64,000 nucleotides of DNA from Neolentinus lepideus HHB14362 ss-1 (Eukaryota > Basidiomycota > Agaricomycetes > Gloeophyllales > Gloeophyllaceae): positions 538,204-602,203 of the forward strand of contig KV425552.1 of assembly GCA_001632425.1 (NCBI GenBank), in the 5' to 3' direction. The notes under the pieces were generated by a model. It ran no database searches and was not told where the DNA came from. It saw nothing but the letters and a program-made list of their open reading frames with translations. The translations under genes were made by a program, and so were the position numbers. Each line of letters begins with the position of its first letter. The stretch's first letter is position 1. Below are positions 1-11,596 of this stretch, piece by piece.

Positions 1-276
1 AACGTCCCCGTCTTCGAAGACGACGAGGACGAGGAGTCAGGCCTCGCCACCCCTCCCGAGGCAATCGACACCACCCGCAGCCGCGCGTCAACCGCCGGCG
101 CCGTACCCGCCACCGCCGACGCCCTGCCCCCACAAACAAGTCAGGAGCGCTTCCAGGCCCGTCGCACCATGACTGAGGAGGCACGCGAGCAGGAGGAGGA
201 GCGCATGGAGGCCATCGCCAACACCATCGGTTGCACTACCCGTGCGAAGACGCAGTCCTGGCAATGGTTGCGATGA
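1..276 (+). CDS. MSTT-family orphan protein, 3' end only (cut by window edge)
   Basis: The sequence opens inside a reading frame that runs to a TGA at 274-276. The visible 91 residues hold an acidic stretch (FEDDEDEESG), a TPPE motif, a Ser/Thr/Ala linker, and a conserved charged C-terminus with MTEEAR and IANTIGCTTRAK. The same C-terminus ends the copies at 19103 (minus) and 33395 (plus), so this is the third family member in the window. It has no recognised domain and looks largely disordered apart from the C-terminal helix-like segment. Nothing can be said about its 5' half. It is nearly identical to the copy in the right arm of the inverted repeat, suggesting recent duplication or gene conversion. 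Confidence 0.6.
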   Translation, partial: NVPVFEDDEDEESGLATPPEAIDTTRSRASTAGAVPATADALPPQTSQERFQARRTMTEEAREQEEERMEAIANTIGCTTRAKTQSWQWLR

Positions 277-1840
277 CGTGGAGTACACGGTTTTTGACGG
301 AGTTTTATGAGCACTTGGATGGAATCGATCTGAATGGACAGGGATAATATTGTTGTGGCTTTGTACGAGTATGCGCTGGGTTTCTTTCCGTTTTCGATGT
401 TACGCCTTTTTGTAACTTGTGTTTGTATCTTGCTTCTTACATATCTAAATGAACGGCGCCCTGTGCCATCCTTGCTGCATCTTCCAACGTCCCGACGACA
501 GTAGGGACTAAGGACAACAAGTCGAGTTCAAGACCAGCCTCCACACCGGCTGTCTAGAAACAAGCGCTGGCCAGGTTCGCCTCGCGACAACATTGCCATG
601 GTATCAAAGCTGTTCACTGCGGGATAATGCCTCGTGGTGGTGCGCCCATCTCCTCTGAGCCGAGTAGCAGACATGTGGTGTTTCAATCGATCTACTAGAA
701 TAGGTGAGCGCACTCGCTTTGTTCGTCGCACGCCATTCGCTCACTACCTCCATCCAAGCGTCCTGCTTCATATCAGCGATGCCAACCCCGCGCATGCAGT
801 CCCGTGTCGTCCAGCCAGGAAATCGTTCCATCGAAGTCCAAGACGCATTCCAGTGATAGTCGAGTTCAAGTTCAAGACCAACATCCATATCGACCGTCTA
901 GAAAGAAGCGCTGTTCGGTGCATCGATCTCCTCCCAGCGCAACCAACAAACATGTGGTGTTCAAACGATCTATTAGGATAGGTGAGCACATTAATCGCCT
1001 TTGTTCATCAGAAGCCGATCACTCACTACCTCCATTCAAGCGTCCTGTTCCCTATCAGCGATACCAACCCCGCGCCCATGCAAACTACTTGTATTACGGG
1101 AAATCCTGCAGACATGTAGGATTTCAAATGATACCTGTGGGTCTATGAGGATCGTTGTAGTATTAGGTGAGCACATCCGCCTTGTCTGTTGGAAATCAAT
1201 CACTCACTGCCTCCAGTCAAGCGTCCTGCTTCGTATCACGATCCAAACGTCCTGCTTTGTATCACAATCCAGGCGTGCTGCTCCATATCACGATATAAGC
1301 GTCCTGCTTCGTATCACGATATAAGCGTCCTGCTTCGTGTCAGCGATACCAGCCCCACGCTTCGTCCAAGCAGGAAGCTGGTAGTCGCGCTTCGTCCAGG
1401 CAGGAAATCATGACCAAGTGATGACAGACTTTAACCTTAAGTATAATTCCATACCTTCTGCGTCATACATCAGATTGCAAAGAATACTTCGGCAGCTGCG
1501 TCGGAAGGTGTGAAATACATGATTCCCTCACCGGCTGCACAGAATCATCCCGTGTCGTTGCCTGCACGCCCCTCCTTTATTCCCTAAAGTGTATCTTTCG
1601 ACTGCTTGTGTATTGCACGGGCTGTGTGCGGAGTAGATGAGGATCAGATAGTCAGTCTTCCAGCACGCGAAGTCATCCGAGTGGCCTCAATCACGTACGA
1701 TTGTACGATTCGTAGTGAATGCCCCCCTCTGCTTCATGCGCTAAAGCCGTCCATGGGAGAAGAGTAGATGAAGAGAGAACGTCGAATCATGCAGCAGTAC
1801 TAGTCCACAGAGGAAGAGAACGATGCGAGCACGATATACA
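277..1840. other. Non-coding part of the left arm, downstream of the MSTT gene
   Basis: No convincing gene is present. From about 690 to 1400 the DNA is built of diverged tandem units of roughly 250-300 bp, each carrying a TAGGTGAGC...CACTCACTACCTCCA...AGCGTCCTGCTT core. The same material occurs inverted at 18000-18680. A further stretch (about 1480-1800) matches the right arm at 17560-17900 and, more weakly, host DNA at 33.8-34.15 kb. Confidence 0.6.
1219..1350 (+). repeat. 26-bp tandem repeat, five copies
   Basis: Five consecutive units of the type AAGCGTCCTGCTTCGTATCA plus CGATAT occur with a 26-bp period. The last unit is slightly longer and merges into the flanking GCGATACCAGCCCC sequence. 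The unit is an internal amplification of a motif present once per larger tandem unit in this arm. Confidence 0.75.
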
Positions 1841-2104
1841 GAGGTGATGTGGCGTGTCAGCCAAAAATGGTATACGGCTGTGGGTCGACCCACCGGGGAG
1901 GCTGGCGAGTGATTATTACTATAGACACGAGAGAATTGTCACAGATCGTTTTATGCATGAGATCAAAGGACAAGATGTTCGTATCATTTATACTAAATTA
2001 TAGGAGTGTCAACAGCAAATTTACAAGCGCCTCGCGAAAGTAGTATGCAGGCATATCAAGTAACAGCCGTAGTCTCATTAAAAATGAACAACATGCAAGG
2101 TGAA

Positions 2105-2560
2105 AGAGAATATTGCCGTAGACGTATTAGAACAACGATAATTTCTATCTGCGATAGGTGCAAGTACTGGTGTGGAATATGTCAACGAAACAGTTATCGC
2201 CCGCGGACGAAGAAACTCACGTAATGAAGGCGCCACAACGATTAACGAGAGGAAGGGAGGTAGAATATTATACTTAACCGGTTCGCATCTTCCACGCTGG
2301 CCGGGAACGCATCCGAGATCTCTGTTGCCCCGAGAAAGTTACACAATTGAGTTGCTTCGTCTCGGCCTTCTGAAGCCATTGCTCGTCAGACGAGACGCGC
2401 CGTTAACTAATGATGAGGTGTATCACCGAATGTGGATCGTATCATCTGGCATGCACTGTGGATGCCGAGGATCTCGATCCACATTCGATGAGCGCGAAAC
2501 GACTGCCTGGGACATACCGCGCTAGTCCTCCTGGCCACGAGAAGGTCTACGCGCTTACCG
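2105..2560 (-). pseudogene. TFIIS 3'-exon fragment in the left arm
   Basis: On the minus strand this stretch aligns with the last introns and exons of the intact TFIIS gene at 34503-35930. It is broken: the exon carrying the acidic hairpin and second zinc-ligand pair is missing, a long insert fills the intron that precedes the zinc-ribbon exon, and the final exon no longer reads into the native stop. It cannot encode a zinc ribbon. Its mirror copy is at 16860-17260. The orientation relative to the MSTT gene is the same as in the host locus, so it was copied with its neighbourhood. Confidence 0.7.
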
Positions 2561-2732
2561 AGTCCTGTGATGTGTCGGTCTCCGATGTTAATATCAAGCT
2601 CATGCGTACACTTATCCACGTCGAACACTTGTTCTTTCTGTGGTGCGCCCCAGACGAAGAAAGCAGACATTCGCACCAACGAATGAATCAGCGCGGCGTG
2701 CTGCTTTTAGTTCGGGGTCACGACAAGCTGGT

Positions 2733-3050
2733 TCATGGTCACGCATATCTAGAGATGAGAGCTTTCTGAATATTGCCACTCAAACTCGACTCGAAGCGCA
2801 GATGAACTTCCCGCCGGTGGCGGTGGCGACTGCCTTATTCGACAATCCGCTAACTGCTTTTGGACGCAATCTGCACGCACGAAACATCTCCAGAATACAG
2901 AAACAAGCTCATCCAAGCACAGAAGAGTGAAAATGGATATCAATATGTATATACACGTAATAGCGACAGAATAGCAAAGGTTAAACTACAGTAATCTCGA
3001 ACCAATGTCGTATCGTACATCTCATGGGCAATTAGTTAAGCATCACTATT
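2733..3050. other. Spacer between the left arm and the GMC gene
   Basis: AT-richer sequence with no gene. It holds the 3' flank of the minus-strand GMC gene. Confidence 0.5.
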
Positions 3051-5505
3051 CTATGCAGCACTCTTGATCATATCAGCCGCCTTTTCTGCAATTGCCACTA
3101 CAATCGCAGCCTACATGAACAGACACAAAACTGTCAGCCTCCCAAACTCAACACCGAAAGTTAGAATGAGAAACTACCTACCGGATGCCCCGACGGTGAT
3201 TGCGGAAACACAGACGCATCCACTACTCTCAGTCCTTCCACCCCATGTACCCTCAACTCCGGGTCCACCACACTGCCATTGTCATCCCCATAGTCACCCA
3301 TCCTGGCCGTCCCCGTGGGATGGTACGTCGTCTCCGCATTTCCCCTGATCCACGTCTGAATCTCCTCATCGCTAATCTTCTCCGGGTCGGCATCCCCAGG
3401 GTAGAACAGATCCGAGTGGTTCTCGGAGTGCGGCGGGAGGTGGAGGAACGGCTGGAGTGCCGGAGAGCGCGCGATGTGCAGGGCGAGCCGCACCCCTCGG
3501 GTGAGGACTTTGATGTCGTTCGGATGGGAAAGGTAGTTCGGGTCGATCTCTGGTGGGGAGAAGGGAGATGAGGAGGTCAAGTAGAGGCGCCCGCTGGATA
3601 GGGGGCGGAGCAGGGAAGGTACCTGCAGAGCAGTTGACATTTCAGCAGTCCATCGCAAGAACGATGAAGCTTGGAGAGAGACCTACGATGCTGTAACATT
3701 GTGTCCCAGGAGGCGCTGTACGGAAACCATGGCTCAAGAACGCGACCGGGCCGGAGAGCAATTCAACGTCGGGTGCATTTGGACCAGAGCTATTGTCAAT
3801 CAGTTCTTCGTCGGGACCGTCAGAGGTCAATGCAGATCTTGTTGGAAGAGTCTTGTCATTTGTCCGGAGGAAGGCGGCAACTTCTATGAGCTAGGTGGCA
3901 AACCGTCAAAGCTACTTTGAGACAGGAATGAGGGATGTCACGGTATGGAAGACGTACATTGGATGTAGCCGGTCCTGTACCACTAATGAACCATTGCAGG
4001 AGCGCCGGGAGTGATTTGATAGGGTGTGTTAGGTAGTCGAGGCTAAATCCCTTCTTGGCACGGAAGGTGATGGCGCCCGTAGCAAGGTGCTGTCCGTTCA
4101 CCGTCAGCACCTCTCAGCTTGAAACGTGGCGAACAGTACATACGTCTGTGAGATTCTGACCCACCGCCGGGAGGTCCCTCAGCACCTCAATGCCCAGCTT
4201 CTCCAGCTCAACTCTAGCGCCGATGCCAGAGAGGTTCAAGAGTTGTGGCGTATTTATTGCCCCTGCACTGATAATCACTTCCTTCGTCGCTACAATTTGC
4301 AGTCTTGGTGAGCTCGCATTCTTGGCTACCTCCACACCTGTGGCCCTTGGCCTCCCGCCAGACTCCGACGAGATAAGAACGCGGGTAGTCTGGTCATAAA
4401 AGCCATCAGATCTGAAATAGACTGTAATGTGTCTGAACTACCGTTGTATCAATTAGAACAGTCAGGTTCTTCCTCGCCAGGACGTTCTTAGCAAGATAAG
4501 CCGTAGCAGTGGAGCTGCGCTTCCCCTTTGAATCTATCGACGTCATGAACTTAGTTACGCCGAGGCTGCCACGGGGCGTATTAATATCACTGAGTGATTT
4601 CGGGTTTGAGTCGGGACATCAGAACATCGCGAGTCACCTACGGGTTGTATTTGAGGCCAACTTGTTGAGCCGCACCGATGAAACCTTTGCATATCGACGA
4701 AAGATGTGAGTACGATGTCTTCAATAGACCCTTGTCGCCCCGTTCCTCAAGCTTCGTCTCGGGAAACAGGAAGTTAGGGGTGAATTTCTCTGCTTTCATG
4801 AAATATCTGGGAAAGAGAACATTCAGGCCACCAAACAGAAGTGGGATGTTAAGATCCGCTGGACCCACGGATATATCGATTGGTAACCCCACCCCTTGGC
4901 GCCATTCTTCTCCCACTCATCGAGGTCAGAAGGACTGCAATGCTGAAACATCATGACGTTGATGGACGAGCAGCCTCCCAGAATCTTGCCGCGTGGCCAG
5001 AAGAGCTTCCTAGAGTTCAGGCACGGTTGCGATCTGGCAAGGAACAGTTCATTTCCGTCAAGTACGTGTGGGAAACTTTATCGGGAACTTACACTGTATC
5101 ATATGCCCAGTCCGCGGAAGTCCTGGAAAACACGGTACATACTAAGCATGGGATCATTTAGCAATGTGTATACATACTTGAATAATTTGCTGAAAGCAAC
5201 GGGGATTCTGGCAAACAGTTGGGTATCATGCCTAAGGTAACGGCAGTCAATTCCTGTGAGTTTTACCATGTCTAATGCCAATACGTACCTCCCACCAGCC
5301 TCGATGAGCAACACCCGTACATTTGGATCTTCAGACAGCCTGTTCGCCACAACGCAGCCAGCTGTGCCTATCCATACAACGCCCAGTGCCTCCTCCACTT
5401 CAACACAACAGACCGCTCACCTCCACCTACCACGACATAATCGAACGTCTGCTTGATGAGCCTGCGCGGATCCGTCTCATACGGAGTTCCAAAGACTCTG
5501 CTCAT
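3051..5505 (-). CDS. GMC-family FAD oxidoreductase (aryl-alcohol oxidase / choline dehydrogenase-like)
   Basis: A multi-exon flavoenzyme of roughly 600 residues. The N-terminus (ATG at 5505) is MSRVFGTPYETDP followed by the dinucleotide-binding DYVVVGGG/TAGCVVANRL; an intron splits the glycine loop. GMC signature 1 is seen as PRGKILGGCSSIN and signature 2 as GAINTPQLLNLSGIG. The C-terminus has TTYHPTGTARMG, VVDASVFPQSPSGHP and, after a last intron, AAIVVAIAEKAADMI before TAG at 3051. The frame holds across every junction I checked. No signal peptide is evident, so it is probably intracellular, unlike secreted wood-decay AA3 enzymes. It lies in the island flanked by the inverted repeat, upstream of a P450 on the same strand. 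Substrate cannot be assigned. Confidence 0.88.
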
Positions 5506-6164
5506 AGTCTACAAGATTTACTTGCAGGTATTGATGATATAATAGAGCTGGAGCCTGGCTGCAGTTCTCGCTTGTGCAAGAAGCCACGAATGCTGGCTAC
5601 TCTGAGTTTTATACCTATGGTGCCGGCAGAATCCAGGCGTTCCTTCGTTCTCCGGCCCGGAAGAGAGAGTGCATCGGACCTAGGCATGAGGATCTGCGGT
5701 CAAAGTTCATAATCTGAACACTATGGGCAGCGTTAATCACGATAGCGTAGGAGATGTTGAAAGACCGATGCACGGGTCTTGAGCGCTCTTAAGCCGGGCA
5801 TTTATGGCCTGCATTTCTTCCAACGCAATCTTTCGACATGGACAAGAAACGCCTATCAAGATTCACGAGGCAACTATGAGTGTCGATTGGCCTTGTCGCA
5901 CATTGCCATGCGTCTAGCGAAATCGGCGTATGTCGAAGCTGGGGAAGTCGGGATGAAATGTTGCAAGGATGTCGCGTATATGGGTGCCTAGTCTGTCATT
6001 GCGGTAAACCAGCCCGTTTTTCGCTCAGTGGATTTGAGGCGCCCTATCATTCATCAGCTATCGATCAGCACTAAGCTCTAGCAACGAAGAATTCTGATTG
6101 TAGACATAATTAGCCTCACATGCAACCATAGCATACGGCGTGCCCTCGCTATCTTCACCTTTTT
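5506..6164. other. Intergenic region upstream of the GMC gene
   Basis: This interval holds the GMC 5' flank and the 3' flank of the glyoxalase-like pseudogene. No further coding region or RNA gene is recognisable. Confidence 0.4.
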
Positions 6165-7228
6165 TCCCATATCAGTGCTCGCCCCAGAGCGCCAATTCGT
6201 ACAGCCAGGAGCCGCGTTCCTTCGAGTAGGATTGCTCCTACTCGTCCTTCGGCACCGTCAACGTGAAAACACTCGTATCTCGGCAGATGAGTCAGACTAC
6301 AACATTCTGAGAGTGACCAGCCTCAAAGCAAGGAGTTTATCCTCGACTAGAAAAGCTCCGATGATAGAGGTAAAATGTCTGGTCAAGTCGGTTATGCCAG
6401 TACCATCCGGCAGTAACCGGACAAGCGCAATACCCGACGGAGGAACGGCATTCGAAACTGGTTTGAGCAGTACCTTCGGAGTCCCGTTAATACCAATATC
6501 ATCTGGCACTAATAGGACATGCGCAATACCCGACGGGTGAACCGCATTCGAAACTGGCTTGAGCAGGACCTCCGGAGTCTCGTTAAGATTGAATTTCATC
6601 CGGGACGTCAAGTAATCTGGAATGCTCACCCGCCACTCCCTTGGTGTAATATCCCCACATAAGAAGGGATAGATACCTCTCAATCTCTCAGGCGCTTTGA
6701 TTTTCCACTTTAACTCACTTCCGTCCGACCTTTCCCTCCCACCTGTCTGCTCAGGGAGGTACTCAACGCCACTCTTCTCTGCTGTGCACGGTCATCATTC
6801 ACCTCCGACAGGTTCTCAGAAGTCCCCAGGAGCGCATAGTCAATCCATCATGGCTTTTCATGGCTCCGTGCATGCCTCTTTTGCGCGAGTCGCGCGGGGA
6901 AGCCTGTCGGGTAGTACGAGAGCAGATGAATAAATGAGATCGGCTCAATATACACGCCGTATTGAAGGACCTGTTCAGTTTCAAGGCACTCACAACAAGC
7001 GCGTTTGACGTCAGCTCGTCGGCACGCGTACCCCCGGAACGACTCTGTGAGCATTCGTGTCCTGCCAGAGGAAGTAGGTTGTAGATGAGTGTTATCATGG
7101 TAAGAAGCTGGTTAACAAACGTACATGAATGCGAGTGAACCTCATTGTTCGGTAGCAGCTGCAACTGTGCCTGGGGGGATGAGGTACACGATATGATCCA
7201 GTATCTTAGTCTGGGTGGCCATGGTCAT
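6165..7228 (-). pseudogene. Glyoxalase-like domain protein, decayed
   Basis: The minus strand begins MTMATQTKILDHIVYLIPPG, the usual opening of fungal glyoxalase-like (VOC-type) domain proteins. Later pieces also fit the family: GGTRADELTSNALVV, GVYIEPISFIH, WIDYALLGTSENLSEV, YPFLCGDITPREWRV and HPSGIAHVLLVP. The pieces lie in different frames. There is an in-frame TGA in the first exon where Trp is expected, at least two frameshifts in the middle, and another TGA just before WIDYALL. A 96-bp segment is duplicated near the 3' end. The 3' limit is approximate. The gene sits between the GMC gene and the P450 on the same strand. Confidence 0.72.
6391..6582 (-). repeat. 96-bp tandem duplication inside the glyoxalase-like pseudogene
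   Basis: Two adjacent 96-bp units (6391-6486 and 6487-6582) share GCGCAATACCCGACGG and GCATTCGAAACTGG. Because 96 is a multiple of three the frame is kept, giving two copies of the segment around LLKPVSNAV and SGIA. The units have diverged by several substitutions. Confidence 0.85.
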
Positions 7229-7750
7229 GATTTAGTAAAACAGCAGGTACAGAGGATCAATATCGAGTCTGTGAGTTACTGTCGAGGCAAAGCAGAAGCC
7301 AGTAGAGGTCCTTTACGAGCATGACGAGATGCGGCTGGAGAAGCTGATAGTCCGAGGATGTTACGAGAGTTTCGAAGTCTTGGTCTACGTAGCAAAAAGT
7401 AAGTTTTGTAAAGCAAGCAATTACAAATATCCACACGGATGAATAGCGCAACCTTCGAGTAGAGCAATTATTCAATATCGGACGCGACAAAGTGGTGAAC
7501 AACACGTCAAGTAGAAGGGTCGTGATTGGTCGACATTGGGAAGGGAGACGCGTCGGACCCTTAATGTTGCCGGCGGCACGAACGTCTCTGCTTCACCATA
7601 AAGCTGCCGCAAGAAACGCCACTCTTTACTCTAACTGAATACCAAGATACATCATACAACAAACTAGCAACGACTCGATACATTATCCGAACCAAGAGCG
7701 CAAATAATCTAAACACGTTCCATGCTACGAGACTGCGCCAGGGTAAATTG
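7229..7750. other. Intergenic region between the P450 and the glyoxalase-like pseudogene
   Basis: No gene recognised. It contains the P450 3' flank and the former promoter of the pseudogene. Confidence 0.4.
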
Positions 7751-10135
7751 CTAAACTATACATTTGTCCTCATCCTCCGCCAACGACACCTTCATAGGGA
7801 GGAAGGGTGACTTATTGTCGGCGGGGGCGCTCGCAGGTCGAGGAACGGTAATAATACCCATATCCCATGCGATGTCTTGCGTCAACTCGAATCGGAAGGA
7901 TTCGACAAGCACGGCTAGGACTACCTCTGTGGAGCGAGAGTAGTCATGATCAGGATAAGAGACGCGAGTCTAAGAGCTGAAGATACATACTCATCTCCAA
8001 CAAGGAGAACTTGAAGCCGCTGAAATAAAGTGTATTGAGTGATCGATGACAAGTAAAGCCAATGGGTGAGTTCAACTTACATACACCCGCGCGGTCCTCC
8101 CCAGAACGTCATTCTGCGATGAGATCGATCAGTCAGCCAGTACAACGATTTGACATCAGGTTGTCACCACGAACATATTCGAATATACGCCCGGAATCTT
8201 CGAATCTGTGATAGCGGCGGGCAGTGGCTTCAACCAGCGCTCCGGCTTCCACTCATACGCATCATCACCCCAGAGCACCTTGTTTCGGTTCAGAGATAAC
8301 AAGCTGACAGTAACAGGAGTGCCTCCCGGAACTGGGATTTTGGTTATGGTGCTACCGTCACGACCTCTGACAGGCATGGACAGAGGGAGAACACTGTCTT
8401 GGGTAGATCTAATTCCATAAACAGGTTTGGTGAGACGGAACACACAGCAGTCAAGAAACGGGGATCACCTCCGATGTATCATTGCATTTGGTGGATGACT
8501 GGAAAAAGTGAGTTGCACCAAACATGCATAGACTTTGAGCTGGAAGACTACGAACAGCCTCAATGTCTCACGACATATAGCCTCGAGATAAGGTAACTTG
8601 TCCAGCGTATCGTAGGAGAATTCTGCTAACGCGTGAGCCTCTCGAACCTCCTTCCTGAGTTTATTCTGTGCCTCTGGGTTCGTGGCGAGGATACATAGGA
8701 TGCGGGAGAGTGCAGACGAAGTAGTGTCCATGGCGGCGAAAATCAGAGTCCTTGACTCAGAACGTTAGCGCCAACATTGACAGTGAGCGTTATATACATA
8801 CGACATTTGCCCGAGGACTTGAGACACGGAAAGCCGATCTTCTTCAGATGCCATTAGATTCTCCTTCACTGTGCAGCAGATATCTTAATTACACCAAAGG
8901 CAACACCATGTGAGAGGTCTGACGCACATAACAAGCTCATGATATCCTTCCCACCACCGATCTGTTTCGCTAGGACTTCATCACCCTGGTGAAGAGCAGC
9001 AAGCTTCTGCTGGTAAATATGCTTGGACGTCTTCTCCATGACATCAACTTTCTCCTTGATCTGTCGAATCCCTCTACTAGGCGACGATTCAACAACGAAT
9101 CTGCGGAAACTCGGAGATCCTATCTTCATTAAATGCGGAATAGCGGCTAGGAACATCGCGAAGTCATAGAGAATCGGGCTAACACAATTGATTGTCAGCG
9201 CAAGTTAAGTAATCAATCGGATGGATCCCTACAATAGTGACTTGATCGACGAACCGTATTCATCAATACTGCCGTCCTGCATTACGTCAAAACTATGCCC
9301 AAGGCCGGCTCTCCCAATTAACTCCAGAGCCGTCCTTTTCATCCAGTCTAGCATATCGATCTCTTCCACGCCGCTCTTGATCTTGTTAGATATGACGGCG
9401 CGTAGCTAGAACGCGGTGAGCACACCCATGTTCAGCCACGCTAAGGAACTCTCACCTCATATGTGACGTCGAGGAAGATAGGAACTATTTCGCGCAGATG
9501 CTTGGCACTGAACACCGGATTGAGCATCTTGCGCTGTTTTCGGTGTTCTTCCCCTTCAAGCAGACGCACAATCAGACACCTACGACATCGCAGGATATAA
9601 GTTGTTTGCTCACCTTCCGCAGCAAAGAGTCCGTCTCCGAACAGCAAATAGCACAGTCTTGGCATTTCCGTCAGTCATGATGTTGTGTCAATAAGAAAAA
9701 GCAGCGCTACTTGTAGTGGTGAGGAAACTCATCATAGACGGGCAGATCTTTGATGACAATATGGTACAACGCTAAAGGATCAGAAACAAAGAGTCTCGGC
9801 GCCTGGTTTGATTACTAGTAAGAACTACGAAGCGATGCAAATTGGGTCACATACCCCGAGAAAGTCGGTGACTCTGGCGACAGATCCATACTGTTCCAGA
9901 AGAGAGCGATGAAAGGCCCATCCATTAGAATCAAACAGCTGCTTCAAGTTCCCTGTGAACTAGCTGTCACTGTCTGAAAAGCAGTGCTTTGAATGCACTA
10001 ACCTGTGAAGAGAGAGGCTGATGGCGGCCCCGCAATATTGTGCAAAGGTCCTCGGATAAACAAGTGTCGTAGACGATACAAGGCTAGGAGCACAATAGCT
10101 GAGATAAGACCCCATTGAATCGATGTCAGAGTCAT
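7751..10135 (-). CDS. Cytochrome P450 monooxygenase, microsomal type
   Basis: A heme-thiolate monooxygenase of roughly 530-560 residues with many short introns. The start at 10135 gives MTLTSIQWGLISAIVLLALY, a single N-terminal membrane anchor, followed by the proline hinge AGPPSASLFTG. The C-helix region is EEHRKQRKMLNPVFSAKHL. The oxygen-binding I-helix is AAMDTTSSALSR, the K-helix ETLRL, the meander YEWKPERW, and the heme loop FWGGPRGCIGFKFSL, whose Cys lies at an exon end. The frame is intact to TAG at 7751. It resembles the greatly expanded basidiomycete P450s of the CYP64 clan, but I do not assign a family. The neighbouring GMC gene and SDR suggest an oxidative pathway, which is inference only. 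Confidence 0.9.
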
Positions 10136-10945
10136 GAGAAGGAAGCTGGTTGGAGTCTCCAGCCAGAGTCCAACAGTCGTTCACAGTTATGTAGTATGCG
10201 AGCTCGAGAGTTTCGGCTTCTATGACTTTAGGTGCGTTGATGCCAATGTCGTCCTTGGCTCCGGGTTTCCACATCTGTTGGCCTATCAGAAGTGTAAGAA
10301 CAGATAGAGGGCTTCGAGGCCGACCAAAGAGGAACGTGGACGGCGTTTGACCCGTGTATACGTTACTTTCGGAGACCAGATGACATTGTTTCCCAGAGGC
10401 CAATTATGGATCCTTAATAGAAGTTACCTTGGGCATACCTGAGTATATTTATGTCCCTATGTGACGGTGTCGACCAAGTAAGTGTGTGAGTTCGGGTAAA
10501 CTGGTGTAAGCAGATTTCTGGTCAGCACTCACCGTGCTTCCGAGCTCCTCTGTGAGCCCCATGCCACACATAATCCAATGGATATGCTCAAAATATATTC
10601 GTCCTGAGTCAAATAGACTTTGTTGACTAGGCTGTTCAGTAAAGGCCGAGATTTGCGAGATATGCCGGCATTGCAGACTCGTCTTCACGACCGGCGTCTT
10701 GCAGCATCGGGAATCAGTGGAACACGATTGAACCACAATCCTGGTAAACCATCCAAGTCGTCCTCAGTTCAGGCATCGAATGGCCGACGCGTGGCTGCAG
10801 GCTGGGAGCGATGTGGCTGTAGTGTGCGCAGCTGGGTGCGGTTCCCATTTGCATCATCAAGAAAGACATAAATGGTTTTTTGATATCAATTGTTCCTGCA
10901 AGGATTTCCTCCAGAGGGGCGCAAGAGGGGCATACTATCATTAGA

Positions 10946-10972
10946 CGGGAGTTGCAAATTTTGCAACTCCCG
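10946..10972. repeat. Perfect 13-bp inverted repeat with one-base centre
   Basis: CGGGAGTTGCAAA is followed by T and then TTTGCAACTCCCG, a perfect 27-base palindrome. The right half (TTTTGCAACTCCCG) recurs at 11415-11428 and 11583-11596 in the same orientation. Confidence 0.9.
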
Positions 10973-11414
10973 AGCAACCCCTACTATACCATCCACACTG
11001 AATGAAAAAAATTGGGACCACCACAGATGCATAGATATAGACTAGGATATACTGTTCATGGAGTAAAATCAAATAAAAGCATGTGTGGTAAGGATTGCTG
11101 GTCAAGATATCTATGCCTCAATACTGATTGCAGCATGTAAATAAGAGATCTCTCCGGTAAAATGAGCATTTACCTCAAACTCAAGTCTGGGATAGTTTTA
11201 ACTACTGTTATTCTGTCTAAATTACCTACCCGATAAGCATAAAAGTGCTTGAGGACCTTTAAGGATGCCGAGTTGCAGCTCCTGAAGCGCAGGGCGTGAC
11301 ATCGCCTGACGCGAGATTCAAACTCCGCTAGTTGACAGTCAAGCGGAGTACGTCGAGTTGAGCCTTTGCCGGATCGGAGTCTAGACGTGCCGTGTGACTG
11401 ATATGTGACAAAAC

Positions 11415-11428
11415 TTTTGCAACTCCCG
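11415..11428 (+). repeat. Half-site TTTTGCAACTCCCG, copy 2
   Basis: Identical to the right half of the palindrome at 10946-10972. It lies about 440 bp downstream. Confidence 0.85.
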
Positions 11429-11582
11429 AGCACAACCTGGCATCTCTCCTGCACTCGTAGCGTTAGATATTAAATCGCGAAAAAATGATAAACATGTTTG
11501 TAGGATGACATTTCATGATTCAATGGATACCGATCATAAAAGTGTTGAGCACAGTCGACGCTTTATGGCGATTTGCAGGACT

Positions 11583-11596
11583 TTTTGCAACTCCCG
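11583..11596 (+). repeat. Half-site TTTTGCAACTCCCG, copy 3
   Basis: Third occurrence in the same orientation, about 170 bp after copy 2. Confidence 0.85.

Larger units (their letters stand above)
1..2732 (+). repeat. Left arm of a long inverted repeat (about 2.7 kb visible)
   Basis: From base 1 to about 2732 the sequence matches, in reverse complement, 19378 down to about 16711. Landmarks pair in order: the MSTT stop (276 with 19103), the GCCATGGTATCAAA stretch near 600 (with about 18780), the TFIIS-derived exons (2105-2560 with 16860-17260), and the inner limit at the sequence GTTCGGGGTCACGACAA (about 2732 with 16711). Beyond that both sides become unique. The outer end is cut by the window, so the true arm length is unknown. 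The arm has the same gene order as host DNA at 33-35 kb. Confidence 0.85.

Noticed and set aside
9960..10403. 147-codon minus-strand frame over the P450 start
   Set aside because: It lies in another frame than the P450 N-terminus (start at 10135) and resembles nothing recognisable.
10900..10980. Zinc-finger-like CKICNSRLMIVCPSCAP on the minus strand
   Set aside because: Part of the Cys pattern comes from the GTTGCAA palindrome sequence, and there is no gene structure around it.
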